Positions 17,782 through 27,037 of a stretch of DNA of 64,000 bases are shown here, piece by piece. The translations under genes were made by a program, and so were the position numbers. Positions within the stretch are counted from its first letter, which is position 1. Each line of letters starts with the position of its first letter. Source of the stretch: Anaerocolumna sp. AGMB13020 (lineage in GTDB: Bacteria; Bacillota; Clostridia; Lachnospirales; Lachnospiraceae). The notes under the pieces were generated by a model. That model was not told where the DNA came from and did no database searches. It was given only the letters and a program-made list of their open reading frames with translations. The stretch spans positions 4,591,001 through 4,655,000 of the forward strand of contig NZ_CP136910.1 in the NCBI RefSeq assembly GCF_033100115.1, given 5' to 3'.

Positions 17782-18351
17782 ATGAAGGTTTTAGTTATAT
17801 GTGATGCCTTAGATACCAGTCAGCTTGGGAGAAAGGTAAAGGAAGAATTGAAGAAATATCTTGAAAAAGATAAACATAGTGTTGCTACCTTTGAGATACA
17901 GACGGAAGATATGCATCATTGTATTGGATGCTTTGGCTGTTGGGTAAAAACTCCGGGGGAATGTGTATTCAAGGATATCAGCAGTGACATTAACAAAGCC
18001 TATATCGGAAGTGATATTGCAATATTTGTATCTCCTGTAAGATATGGTTGTTACACGCCTGCTATTCGAAGAACACTGGACCGGATGATACCCAATATCC
18101 TGCCGTTTTTTAAGAAGATAAAAGGGGAACAGCATCATGCTCCGCGATATAAGAAATATCCCGGTTATATTGTCTTTGGATACGGAGAGGATATCACCAA
18201 AGAAGAGGCAGAGACTTTTCATTCCCTCTGCAAGGCAAATGCATTGAACTTACAGGCTAAGAAAGCAGCTACCTACATCAGCAGAAGTGAATCGGACGTT
18301 ACAGACAGGTTGATTTCTCTCTGCAACTACCTAAAGGAGTGTGAGCAGTGA
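17782..18351 (+). CDS. Flavodoxin-fold NAD(P)H oxidoreductase
   Basis: This 189-residue cytoplasmic protein has a flavodoxin-like fold: MKVLVICDALDTSQLGRKV forms the first strand and phosphate loop, and CIGCFGCWVKTPGECVFKDI near residues 52-71 is the Cys-rich FMN-reductase signature common in clostridia. VSPVRYGCYTPAIRRTLDRM near residue 93 forms the flavin-edge loop. The start is ATG 17782 with GAGGAGGG upstream; the longer frame from TTG 17764 would overlap the operator. It is followed by an overlapping second flavoprotein gene, and the pair is likely under TetR control. Confidence 0.87.
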   Translation: MKVLVICDALDTSQLGRKVKEELKKYLEKDKHSVATFEIQTEDMHHCIGCFGCWVKTPGECVFKDISSDINKAYIGSDIAIFVSPVRYGCYTPAIRRTLDRMIPNILPFFKKIKGEQHHAPRYKKYPGYIVFGYGEDITKEEAETFHSLCKANALNLQAKKAATYISRSESDVTDRLISLCNYLKECEQ

Positions 18352-19025
18352 TGAATAAAGTATGTTTTATTAACGGCAGCCCCAGAGGAAAAAATAGTGC
18401 CTCCAAAGGACTGATTGATAAAGTAATGGAAATGCTTGACGTGCAAAAGATTCAAAGCCATGAGCTTAGTGTTGTGGAATGGAACAAAAAGAACGCAAAA
18501 GAAGAAGACTTTGAATTAATGAGGACAATGGATGCAATTGTATTTGCCTTCCCGCTCTATGTAGATGCGATTCCTTCCAGTCTGTTGGAATTTATGTATG
18601 CATTCCATGAGCATCTCATAAAGCATCCCTGTCCGAAGGATTGTAAGGTACCAAAGGTATATTCCATCATAAACAACGGATTTATCGAAGGAAAGCAAAA
18701 TATTAATGCACTTCAGATTATGGCTCACTATTCAGCACGAATCGGTTTTATCTGGAGATTCGGCATTGGCATAGGAGCAGGTGAATTCATAAGGGAAACC
18801 ATGGAAGTGATACCTTTAAGCAGCAAGCTGAAGCAAGGTATCTATAAGGGATTAACGATATTAACAACCGATTTGGAGGGGCAGTCGGAGAAAGAACAGA
18901 GCAATATTATGACTAATCCATCCATGCCAAAGTTTATCTTTACTGCCGCTGCCAGCCGACATTGGTTGAAGGAAGCTAAAATCTCCAGGAAAGCTTTGAG
19001 CAGGAGAGTATGGTCGGAAGCTTAA
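18351..19025 (+). CDS. Second flavodoxin-fold oxidoreductase of the pair
   Basis: This 224-residue protein starts VCFINGSPRGKNSASKGL, the flavodoxin/FMN-reductase phosphate-binding start, and has VFAFPLYVDAIPSSLLEFM near residue 62. The C-terminal third (about 155-224) is basic and does not match the core fold. ATG 18351 overlaps the previous stop codon by one base (TGATG), with AAGGAG upstream, so translation is coupled to the first gene. The two may act as a heteromeric or sequential reductase; the substrate is not known. Confidence 0.83.
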   Translation: MNKVCFINGSPRGKNSASKGLIDKVMEMLDVQKIQSHELSVVEWNKKNAKEEDFELMRTMDAIVFAFPLYVDAIPSSLLEFMYAFHEHLIKHPCPKDCKVPKVYSIINNGFIEGKQNINALQIMAHYSARIGFIWRFGIGIGAGEFIRETMEVIPLSSKLKQGIYKGLTILTTDLEGQSEKEQSNIMTNPSMPKFIFTAAASRHWLKEAKISRKALSRRVWSEA

Positions 19026-19106
19026 AGTGAACTTAAAGTGAAACAGCTGCAGAAAGAACTATACCGAAAACCATACCGAAAACCATACAGAAAACCATAC
19101 AGAAAG
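19021..19106. repeat. Two adjoining short tandem repeats
   Basis: CTTAAAGTGAA (11 bp) occurs twice at 19021-19042, overlapping the gene end. A 12-bp unit ATACCGAAAACC, later ATACAGAAAACC, then repeats about 3.8 times at 19061-19106. Confidence 0.85.
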
Positions 19107-19204
19107 AAAGATTCTTCTAAAAGCAGTAAATAACCCTTCTGATACAGCATGGGGATAAAGGTCCAGTCTGGGTAGGTATACATAAAAGAAGAATTTTATA
19201 TGAG

Positions 19205-19238
19205 AGGCTGTTGCATTCTTTTGCGACAGCCTTTTTTT
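19205..19238 (+). terminator. Terminator of the flavoprotein operon
   Basis: AGGCTGTTGC (19205-19214) pairs with GCGACAGCCT (19223-19232), with one mismatch, followed by seven T. Confidence 0.9.
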
Positions 19239-19290
19239 GCAGTAAGATCTGTACATGACTAAACTGTCAGAATATTACACACAAAGGAAC

Positions 19291-19352
19291 TTGACAAAGG
19301 AGAAAGTTAATTGTATGATATATATGACTTAAATAATAATTATAGTCATATA
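19291..19352 (+). promoter_or_regulatory. Promoter and operator of a TetR gene
   Basis: TTGACA (19291-19296), 17 bp and TATGAT (19314-19319) form the promoter. TATATGACT (19321-19329) and AGTCATATA (19344-19352) are perfect inverted arms around the transcription start, fitting autorepression. Confidence 0.8.
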
Positions 19353-19362
19353 GGAGATTGAT

Positions 19363-19941
19363 ATGCCAAAAGGATTCAGTGAGCAGGAAAAAAGCAATAT
19401 AAGAGAGAAGCTTATAAAAAGCTGTGTGAGTAACTGGGAAAAGTATGGATATAAAAAGACCAATGTTGACGATGTATGTTCAGAGGCCGGAATATCAAAA
19501 GGAGCATTCTATATCTTCTTTGACTCAAAGGAACTCCTATTTTTAGAAACCTTAAGTATAATACAAAGAAATCTTTATACCTTAGTGGAAGAAATCTTAC
19601 AGCAGGAACAAAATAAATATGGCGTCGCCAAAGCGTTAAAAGCTGTCTATAGAGAATATGATAAAAGTCCGTTCCTATACGATACCTTAAGTGCTGATTT
19701 TACAAGTTTTATAAATAAACTTACGGAAGAAGAAAAGCAAAGCATTTATTATGACAGTGCAATGGGAGCCAGACAAATGCTTGATAAGCCTTATTTGAAA
19801 CTTCGTATCAGCGAAGAGAAAGCACGCTCGGTAATGGCCTCTTTGTTGTTCATGATAACCGGCAAAGATAAAATGGCTTACAATCATTTTGAAGTATTTG
19901 ATTTTATGCTGGATAATCTGATAAATGAAATATTTGAGTAA
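19363..19941 (+). CDS. TetR-family regulator
   Basis: This 192-residue repressor has its DNA-binding domain at residues 12-58 (WEKYGYKKTNVDDVCSEAGI then SKGAFYIFFDSKELL). The remaining helical domain is divergent and gives no hint of ligand. The start is ATG behind ATAGGAGATTGAT. A small membrane protein gene follows 54 bp downstream and may be co-transcribed; no exporter or enzyme is attached, so the target may be elsewhere. Confidence 0.87.
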   Translation: MPKGFSEQEKSNIREKLIKSCVSNWEKYGYKKTNVDDVCSEAGISKGAFYIFFDSKELLFLETLSIIQRNLYTLVEEILQQEQNKYGVAKALKAVYREYDKSPFLYDTLSADFTSFINKLTEEEKQSIYYDSAMGARQMLDKPYLKLRISEEKARSVMASLLFMITGKDKMAYNHFEVFDFMLDNLINEIFE

Positions 19942-19995
19942 TATTATAGTGGACAAATATTCTGATAAATCTGTTAAGTTGGAAGGGAGATAAAT

Positions 19996-20250
19996 ATGGA
20001 GAAATTCGATTTAAAGAAACATAATGAGAAAATCCTTGCTTTTACAAAGGTTGCCGCAAGGGGTGGATATCCTTCTAAAAAGGTTGCAAGGATAGGATCT
20101 GTTGTAGGGAATATCATAGGAATAATCTTAATATTAGTAGGAACGGGAAGTGCTATCTCAGGCAGTACCTGGGGATTAGGAAGTATACTGGCGGGGTTAT
20201 TGACCGTAATATCCAATATCATTAATTTAAAACGTCTTGAAAAAGCGTAA
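19996..20250 (+). CDS. Small two-helix membrane protein
   Basis: This 84-residue protein has a charged N-terminus (MEKFDLKKHNEKILAFTK) and two hydrophobic segments at about residues 34-52 and 58-76. It is not recognised. The start is ATG behind GAAGGGAG. It probably shares the transcript of the upstream TetR gene, so it could be the regulator's target. Confidence 0.65.
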   Translation: MEKFDLKKHNEKILAFTKVAARGGYPSKKVARIGSVVGNIIGIILILVGTGSAISGSTWGLGSILAGLLTVISNIINLKRLEKA

Positions 20251-20264
20251 TCTTGTTACGTATA

Positions 20265-20314
20265 AAAGCTGGTGGCAGTTTGTTAGGATTTTTAAGGTGC
20301 CATCAGCTTTCTTT
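20265..20314. terminator. Terminator between convergent genes
   Basis: AAAGCTGGTGGCA (20265-20277) pairs with TGCCATCAGCTTT (20298-20310) with one wobble, followed by CTTTTC. It overlaps the end of the AraC gene on the other strand. Confidence 0.85.
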
Positions 20315-21175
20315 TCTATACGCCCCCGGAGAACAGCCAATGGATTTTTTGAATTCACGGTTAAAATAGCTGATATTGTTAAAACCTGTAATTCTGGCAA
20401 CCTCTGAGATTTTCCAGTCCGTCTGGGTTAACAGGCTGCAGCTCTGTAAAATTCTGTGCCTGATAACATAGGCAATGGGGGACATTCCGATAACGTCCTT
20501 AAACGTATGACAGAATTGACCTTCACTCATAGGGAGCAGCCCGGTCAGGGACTCCAGGGATATTTCTTCTCTGTAATTGTTATGTATATAATCGATGACT
20601 GGCTCCAGCCTTTCTAATTTATAGTTCTTCTTATCCTTTAATGCCTGTGCAGCTTCTGCATGCTGATAACACAAATGCCACATTTCAAAAATCCGGCTCT
20701 TGATAAGCAGCTCATTTTCAATGAAATTTTCTTTTCTAAAAGAATCCATTTCTAATATAAGGCGTAGAATTGTCTGTTGCCATTCCTCGGCAGGTGTTAT
20801 GTTGGGACATAAGTTTAGTTCTCCTTTTAAAAAAGGCTGCAGGAATTTAGAATAGGTAGGACTATGGGTGCTTCCGAATAACCCTGGGTGGAATAGTACT
20901 ACGCAGGCCTCGCAAGGCAGGCCCATATATGCTCTGGCAGCATGCAGTTTATTGGAATGAATGAATAGGCCTTCTCCAGCCCTTACAGTGTATTCTTTCT
21001 CTTCTATGGTATAGATCATCGCACCTTCTAAGACTGCGACAAATTCAAATTCATCATGCCAATGCAGATAGAAGAAATTGCCCGTATTCTGCCGGTAGCT
21101 TAGATGATGAATAGCTATGGGGATTAAGGCTGTTCCATGTACGGCTTTTTCCTTTAGTAATACTCTGGATTTCAT
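20303..21175 (-). CDS. AraC-family regulator with cupin sensor
   Basis: This 290-residue regulator has an N-terminal cupin-type sugar-binding domain (residues 25-130, with YLHWHDEFEFVAVLEG and GEGLFIHSNKLHAARAY). The C-terminal double HTH of the AraC class spans about 188-288 (SLESLTGLLPMSEGQFCHTF, then ISEVARITGFNNISYFNREF and GCSPGAYR). The start is ATG behind AAAAGGAG. It is transcribed divergently from the GH31 and GH74 genes and is the likely sugar-responsive activator of that locus. Confidence 0.92.
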   Translation of the reverse strand: MKSRVLLKEKAVHGTALIPIAIHHLSYRQNTGNFFYLHWHDEFEFVAVLEGAMIYTIEEKEYTVRAGEGLFIHSNKLHAARAYMGLPCEACVVLFHPGLFGSTHSPTYSKFLQPFLKGELNLCPNITPAEEWQQTILRLILEMDSFRKENFIENELLIKSRIFEMWHLCYQHAEAAQALKDKKNYKLERLEPVIDYIHNNYREEISLESLTGLLPMSEGQFCHTFKDVIGMSPIAYVIRHRILQSCSLLTQTDWKISEVARITGFNNISYFNREFKKSIGCSPGAYRKES

Positions 21176-21498
21176 AAGACAAGCTCCTTTTGAATTAGCA
21201 ATATTGTGTTAGTAATTAACAATTTAATTCAAGAAATATGCGCAAATAATTAATATAATACAATTATATCATGGATTTTCATTATAACAATAGCTCAAGT
21301 GGTATGGCTTAGTAAATCCCAAAAAGCTTTGATTGATGTAAGAATGTGTACGCAGTAGAAAAAAGAAATAAGAACTTACAGATAGCCAGGAAAAGTTGAA
21401 TATCAGAACTTCACTTCTGATTGAGAGCGCCAAGGAGCATATGGAGATGAAATCTGGAATATCAAAGGGAAGAATTGATATTCGCGAAAGGAGATATT
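21176..21498. other. Divergent AraC/GH31 control region
   Basis: This 323-bp AT-rich spacer must hold both promoters. On the minus strand TTGTAT and CATATT stand 17 bp apart near 21240-21270 and could serve the AraC gene. A small dyad TGTTA/TAACA lies at 21206-21220. No gene is seen. Confidence 0.45.
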
Positions 21499-23559
21499 AT
21501 GAAATTTGCCGTTGAAGGAAACAGATTAATCGCAAAATCGGGCAGAGAGATTATATGGCTTGAGCCTTGGGGAACTAATTCCTTAAGGGTTCGTATGACA
21601 AAGGACGCCGCAATGGATCGAAATGATTGGGCACTTACCGATGAACCAAAGGAAAGCAAAGCTGAAATAATCCTTGAAGAGGTGATATTAAAGGAACCCT
21701 GGAGTGAAGAAGAAGGCAAGGAAGGCGTAAAATGCCAGATAGCTTCTATAAAAAATGGTGAAATAACCGCCTCCTTCAATGGAGAAGGATGGCTTTCCTT
21801 TACAAACAGTAAAGGAGAAGTACTTACGGAAGAATATCACAGGGACAGAAACCGTATTGACAGGTATTGTGTTCCCTTGAATATTTCAGGAAGAGAAATG
21901 AAACCAATTACCGGTACCAGTGATTATAAGCTCACACTTCGCTTTGAGGCCTATGACGATGAGAAAATCTATGGAATGGGACAATATCAGGATAAAATTT
22001 TGAATAAAAAAGGAGCAACCTTAGAACTTGCCCATAGAAATTGCCAGGCCAGTGTACCCTTTATGATATCCAGCAGAGGTTATGGAATGTTATGGAACAA
22101 TCCAGGCATCGGTACCGTAACTTTTGGAACCAATCGGACAGAGTGGATCAGTTATAGTACGAAGAAACTGGATTACTTTATTACAGCAGGTGATACTCCC
22201 GCACAGATTGAAGAGCAATATGCCGATGCAGTAGGAAAAGTTCCCATGATGCCGGAATATGGCATGGGTTTCTGGCAGTGTAAGCTCAGGTATCGCAACC
22301 AGGAAGAACTTCTTACGGTGGCCAGAGAATACAAAAAACGTGGGATACCGGTAGATGTAATCGTAATTGATTTCTTTCATTGGACCAGACAGGGAGATTT
22401 TAAATTCGAACCCAGGGACTGGCCGGATCCGGAGAATATGATAGCAGAATTAAAGTCTATGGGAATAGAACTTATGGTATCGGTATGGCCAACCATTGAC
22501 AGCCGTTCCGAAAATTATGAAACCATGGCACAGGAAGGATATCTCATTTCTGCTGACAGAGGTTTGAATATCAATATGAACTGGATGGGTGAAACCGTAT
22601 TCTTTGATGCCACGAATAAAGAAGCAAGGGATTATGTATGGCAGGTATGCAAAAAGAATTATTATGACAAAGGTGTCCGAATCTTCTGGTTGGATGAAGC
22701 GGAACCGGAATTTGGTCCTTATGATTTCGACCTGTACCGATATCAGCAGGGAAGTGCATTACAATGCTCTAATATCTATCCGCTGATGTATTCAAAAGGT
22801 TATTACGATGGTATGACAGCAGAAGGACAGGAAAACATCTGTAATTTAGTTCGTTCTGCCTGGGCAGGAAGTTCCAAATACGGAGCGCTGGTGTGGTCAG
22901 GGGATGTTTCTTCTACCTTCAGGGCAATGAGAGAACAGCTGCAAATAGGACTGAATATGGGAATCGCAGGAATTCCCTGGTGGACAACGGATATCGGCGG
23001 CTTTTTAGGCGGGTATATAAAAGATAGGGATTTCCAGGAACTATTGCTGCGCTGGTTTGCCTTTGGCGTGTTCTCACCGGTATTTCGTCTTCATGGAGAA
23101 AGAGTTCCGCACCATGAGCCGGAGCAGGCAGTAATTGATGGGGTAACACAGATGATGACCGGAACCGACAATGAAATCTGGAGTTATGGAGAAGAAAACT
23201 ATCTTATTATGAAAGCTTATATTGAGATGAGAGAAAGACTCCGTCCCTATATAAGAAATTGCATGTTGGAAGCCCATGAAAAGGGTACTCCTGTCATGCG
23301 AACCATGTTCTATGAATTTCCGGAGGATGAGGTATGTTGGAACGTTGAAACACAATATATGTTCGGAGCAGATATTTTAGTGGCTCCTGTTTTTGAACTT
23401 GGTCAAAGGCAGGCAAAGGTATATCTTCCGAAGAACCAGATCTGGAGAAATGCAAAGACAAAAGAGGTACTGGAAGGTGGTCAATTTGTAATCGTGGATG
23501 CACCTGTAAATGAGATACCTTTATTTGTAAGAAGTGAGAAAGTTTATCCTATTTATTGA
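21499..23559 (+). CDS. Cytoplasmic GH31 alpha-glycosidase, probably alpha-xylosidase
   Basis: This 686-residue enzyme has no signal peptide. A GH31 N-terminal beta-sandwich covers about residues 1-230. The barrel follows with VDVIVIDFFHW, the nucleophile Asp399 in IFWLDEAEPEFG and the acid/base Asp469 in LVWSGDVSSTF. WLDEAEPE replaces the WNDMNEP of typical alpha-glucosidases and is the form seen in alpha-xylosidase-like GH31 members. The neighbouring GH74 gene supports xylose removal from xyloglucan oligosaccharides. The start is ATG 21499 behind AAAGGAGATATT; the open frame begins 8 codons earlier. The AraC regulator is divergent. The family is certain; xylosidase specificity is inferred. 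Confidence 0.9.
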   Translation: MKFAVEGNRLIAKSGREIIWLEPWGTNSLRVRMTKDAAMDRNDWALTDEPKESKAEIILEEVILKEPWSEEEGKEGVKCQIASIKNGEITASFNGEGWLSFTNSKGEVLTEEYHRDRNRIDRYCVPLNISGREMKPITGTSDYKLTLRFEAYDDEKIYGMGQYQDKILNKKGATLELAHRNCQASVPFMISSRGYGMLWNNPGIGTVTFGTNRTEWISYSTKKLDYFITAGDTPAQIEEQYADAVGKVPMMPEYGMGFWQCKLRYRNQEELLTVAREYKKRGIPVDVIVIDFFHWTRQGDFKFEPRDWPDPENMIAELKSMGIELMVSVWPTIDSRSENYETMAQEGYLISADRGLNINMNWMGETVFFDATNKEARDYVWQVCKKNYYDKGVRIFWLDEAEPEFGPYDFDLYRYQQGSALQCSNIYPLMYSKGYYDGMTAEGQENICNLVRSAWAGSSKYGALVWSGDVSSTFRAMREQLQIGLNMGIAGIPWWTTDIGGFLGGYIKDRDFQELLLRWFAFGVFSPVFRLHGERVPHHEPEQAVIDGVTQMMTGTDNEIWSYGEENYLIMKAYIEMRERLRPYIRNCMLEAHEKGTPVMRTMFYEFPEDEVCWNVETQYMFGADILVAPVFELGQRQAKVYLPKNQIWRNAKTKEVLEGGQFVIVDAPVNEIPLFVRSEKVYPIY

Positions 23560-23617
23560 TAAACTTAGCGTTTCAAATAATAGGAAGGTAATAAGAGTGA
23601 GGTTTTCGCAAGGGGAC

Positions 23618-23831
23618 GGCAAATTACGCAGAACAGAAAAAACTCATGCTTCAATTCCAAGGTATAAGAAGTCCTAATTCTCTGGAAGTTTTGTGCTTGA
23701 CATACTATAAAACGGATAACTCGCTACGCTCAAACAATCCGTTTTATAGTATAGCACAAAACCTCCAGAGAAAAGGACTTCTAATACCTTTCCATAGGCG
23801 CATTCGTTCTTTCTGTTCTGTGTAATTTGCC
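23618..23831. repeat. 214-bp near-perfect inverted-repeat element
   Basis: The whole stretch between the GH31 and GH74 genes folds on itself. Outer arms GGCAAATTAC/GTAATTTGCC and CAGAACAGAAA/TTTCTGTTCTG enclose GGTAT-AGAAGTCCT, TCTCTGGA and GTTTTGTGCT with their complements. The centre is a perfect 16-bp stem ATACTATAAAACGGAT (23702-23717) with ATCCGTTTTATAGTAT (23737-23752) and a 19-nt loop. It contains no gene. It looks like a MITE-type mobile hairpin or a dispersed palindromic element. Confidence 0.85.
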
Positions 23832-23950
23832 TGACATTCTTTGGACGCAAGATTTTTTGATGGAAAATCATGACTTATAAGCTTTATTGAAAATATAGAG
23901 AGAAAAGGATGCTATAGAGAGATTTTTATAAGAGGATTGAGGAGAAAAAC

Positions 23951-26386
23951 ATGCCTGATAATGTAAGGAATAATCTAAGAGAGAAGTATATCTATAAGTC
24001 TGTTAGTGTACCTGGAGGTGGATTTGTTACCGGCTTTGTATTCCATCCGGTGGTACCTGATATTTTATATTGCAGGACGGATATAGGCGGAATATACAGA
24101 TATGATTTCCAGAAGGATTGCTGGATTTCCTTAGTAGATTCTGCAACGGACACGGAGGTCTGGAAGACTTATCCACTTTCAATTGCACTTGACCCAAATA
24201 ATCCGGGATATCTTTACGCTATGGTAGGTTTGTACCCAACACATAAGATCGCCTTTTCGAAGGATTACGGGAACCATTTTGAATATCTTGAGGTGCCTGT
24301 TGATGAATTGGGTAATTCTGTAGCCATGCATGGGAATGCACCAGGGCGTTCTACCGGAGAACGACTGGTAGTAGATCCGAAGGATTCTGATATCCTCTAT
24401 ATGGGAACCATGAAAAATGGATTATGGAAGACAAAGGACCGTTGTAAAACCTGGGAGAAGCTTACTATAAGCTATCCCGGCAGAACACCGGAAAAGAATA
24501 TTTCTTTTGTTGAAATTGCTCCTGCTAACGATGAGAGTGGACCGTCAAAAAGAATTATCGTAGCCACCAGTGGGGAAGGCGGCTCTCCCGGTGATAATGT
24601 CAGGGGTCAAAGTGTATATATCAGCAATGATGGGGGTGAGACCTTTAGCCCGTTGCACAAAGAACCTGTGCCGGTAACAGAAGGACCCTCTGATTACCCA
24701 GGATATGTGGGACAAAGGGCTGCCTTTATCAATCAGTATCTTTATATTACCTATACCGCCTACAATATCGGGTGGTCTAACTGGGACAGTTATGGCTGTG
24801 ATACGGGAAGAGGGTATGATGGCGCGCTTTATCGTTATGAATTTAGCCCTGAAGGAAATGTCATTGAAGCATTGGATATAACACCTGCTAATAGTATTGC
24901 TTCGTTCTTTCAAGAGAATGAGACTACCAGCAGAAGAATTGGGTATGGTATGGGAGGAATCAGTGCAGATACCAGTAATCCCGGTACCTTGATCTGTTCT
25001 ACAATTCTGGCATCACCGGATACCATTTACCACTCCACAGATTATGGGCTGTCCTGGACCCCGATTCTATCAGGACTTGAAATAGGAAAAATTGATTTTA
25101 ATGTGTCTTATCAAAAACCTGAATATAACGGGAATGAATCACTGATACATTGGATGTCGGATGTAAAAATAAATCCATTTAACAGCAATATGGCAGTCTT
25201 TAATACAGGTGCAGGTGTTTTTATGACCAAAGATTTAAGGAATGCAGAAGAAGAAAAAGGTGTAAACTGGTTCTGTTGTGATACCGGTATGGAGGAAACA
25301 GTTCATCTGAATATCTATTCACCGCCGTCAGGTGAGGTTAAGCTGATTGATATTATTGGAGATTATGGCGGTTTTGTATTTAAAGATCTTGATAAACCAG
25401 CTAGAAATACCTTTGAAGATTACAAGCAGGACAGATGGATAACTGCCATGAATGCGGATTATCCAGATAGCAATCCCAATCTCTTAGTAGTAACACCCAG
25501 AGGCAACTGGAAAGGTAACACCAAAGGCGGACTGATTGTATCCTTCGATCAGGGAAACACCTGGGAGCAAGTAGCAGAGCCTGTTGGGTTAACTGAGGAT
25601 TTGGATCAGCAGCTCCTTGCCTTAAAGAATCCCAATGTTACTTCCGGCTGGGCTGCTGTATCGGCAGACGGTGCTACGATTCTTTGGACAATTGGAATTC
25701 CGATTTACGCATCAAGACTTGTTTATACCAGAGACTTAGGAAAGCACTGGGCTCGGGCTGTAATATACAATCTGGAAGGTGAGGATATTAACGAGGATAA
25801 ACTTCCCTTTAAAGTTATGGCAGATCGCGTGAATCCTGATATATTCTACGGTTTCAGTGAAGTAAAGGCTGGCAAAGGGTTTTATGTAAGCACGGATGGA
25901 GGTGGGACATTTCATCAGAAAGAAGTACCCCCAGGGTTTCCAGAAGTTAACTTAGCCGGCATTGACAGCAAGCAGACTTATGAAATCAGAGTTGAACCTG
26001 GGAAGGAAGGGAGCATCTGGCTTTCAATGAATCAGGACGGTCTGTGGAAGCTTATCTATAACACTGAAACGGATCGGTTTCAAGGGAATAGAGTGTCCAA
26101 AGACGGGGATTATATTAAGCGCATAGGCCTTGGCAAAGCTGCTCCGGGAAGTAATAAAAACACATTGTATACAAGCGGTACTATCAGCAAAGAGTATGGT
26201 TTTTATAAATCCCTGGATGAAGGTATATCCTGGATACGTATTAACGATGATGAGCATCAGTTTGGTGATATCAGATCCATATCCGGCGATCCCAGGGTAT
26301 ACGGTAGGATCTATGTTGCTACCGGAACCAGAGGTTTGGTGTATGGTGACATTGATTCAATTGATCAGCCTATACCTCCAAAATAA
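23951..26386 (+). CDS. Cytoplasmic GH74 xyloglucan hydrolase
   Basis: This 811-residue protein is built of two seven-bladed propellers, the GH74 layout. N-terminal GGGFVTGFVFHP and CRTDIGGIYRYD are characteristic; Asp44 and Asp471 (IIGDYGGFVF) match the two catalytic acids of the family. At least eight Asp-box motifs mark blades (SKDYGNHF, SNDGGETF, STDYGLSW, SFDQGNTW, TRDLGKHW, STDGGGTF, SLDEGISW and a variant). There is no signal peptide, unlike most bacterial GH74 endo-xyloglucanases, so it should act on imported oligosaccharides. The start is ATG behind TTGAGGAG. It is separated from the GH31 gene by the 214-bp palindrome. Exact cleavage mode is unknown. Confidence 0.92.
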   Translation: MPDNVRNNLREKYIYKSVSVPGGGFVTGFVFHPVVPDILYCRTDIGGIYRYDFQKDCWISLVDSATDTEVWKTYPLSIALDPNNPGYLYAMVGLYPTHKIAFSKDYGNHFEYLEVPVDELGNSVAMHGNAPGRSTGERLVVDPKDSDILYMGTMKNGLWKTKDRCKTWEKLTISYPGRTPEKNISFVEIAPANDESGPSKRIIVATSGEGGSPGDNVRGQSVYISNDGGETFSPLHKEPVPVTEGPSDYPGYVGQRAAFINQYLYITYTAYNIGWSNWDSYGCDTGRGYDGALYRYEFSPEGNVIEALDITPANSIASFFQENETTSRRIGYGMGGISADTSNPGTLICSTILASPDTIYHSTDYGLSWTPILSGLEIGKIDFNVSYQKPEYNGNESLIHWMSDVKINPFNSNMAVFNTGAGVFMTKDLRNAEEEKGVNWFCCDTGMEETVHLNIYSPPSGEVKLIDIIGDYGGFVFKDLDKPARNTFEDYKQDRWITAMNADYPDSNPNLLVVTPRGNWKGNTKGGLIVSFDQGNTWEQVAEPVGLTEDLDQQLLALKNPNVTSGWAAVSADGATILWTIGIPIYASRLVYTRDLGKHWARAVIYNLEGEDINEDKLPFKVMADRVNPDIFYGFSEVKAGKGFYVSTDGGGTFHQKEVPPGFPEVNLAGIDSKQTYEIRVEPGKEGSIWLSMNQDGLWKLIYNTETDRFQGNRVSKDGDYIKRIGLGKAAPGSNKNTLYTSGTISKEYGFYKSLDEGISWIRINDDEHQFGDIRSISGDPRVYGRIYVATGTRGLVYGDIDSIDQPIPPK

Positions 26387-26618
26387 AATAATTAATTATT
26401 CCACTTTAGCCTTTTGTAAATCAGAGCATTTTTGCTTTGCTTTATGAAAGGCTTTTTATGATAAGGTAATATATTAGCGGTGTTATAAGGCATGTGTTAT
26501 AATATATCATAATAAGCAGAGTATTTAGAGAATACCTAAAGTTTTCAGATAAGTCCATTGTGGTAATATTGCAATAACACAGTCATACCACAGTAATTAA
26601 GAAGGAGAATGAGAATAT

Positions 26619-27004
26619 ATGGAATTAAAGAAGGTACATCATATAGCCATTATTTGTAGTGATTACACTAAATCTAAGCGTTTTATACAGAAATATTGGG
26701 TCTTCAGATCATAAGGGAAGTATACAGGAAAGAAAGAGATTCCTATAAACTTGATCTCTCACTTCACGGGACATACCTTATTGAACTGTTTTCTTTTCCG
26801 AACCCGCCTATGAGACCCAGTTATCCTGAGGCTGCGGGATTGAGGCATCTTGCTTTTGCAGTAGAAGAGCTTGAACTGGCAGTCAGAGAGCTAAACGGCA
26901 AAGGTGTCCATGTAGAACCGATAAGAATTGATACAATAACCGGTAAGAAATGTACCTTTTTTCAAGACCCTGACGGATTGCCTTTAGAATTCTACGAGAG
27001 TTAA
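26619..27004 (+). pseudogene. Frameshifted VOC (glyoxalase-like) protein gene
   Basis: ATG 26619 behind AAGGAGAATGAG starts MELKKVHHIAIICSDYTKSKRF, a typical VOC/glyoxalase-superfamily beginning. It then runs into a stop (VFRS-stop). The rest of the domain continues in the +2-shifted frame as TEILGLQIIREVYRKE through LRHLAFAVEELELAV to DPDGLPLEFYES. Restoring one T in the TTTT run at 26681-26684 gives KRFYTEILGL, the expected family sequence, and joins both halves into one protein of about 127 residues. It resembles the small VOC proteins of Firmicutes (SMU1112c type). It is either a recent single-base deletion, a phase-variable T-run, or a sequencing error. Confidence 0.85.
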
Positions 27005-27037
27005 ATGACATAATAATATACGTTACCCATAAAAATA

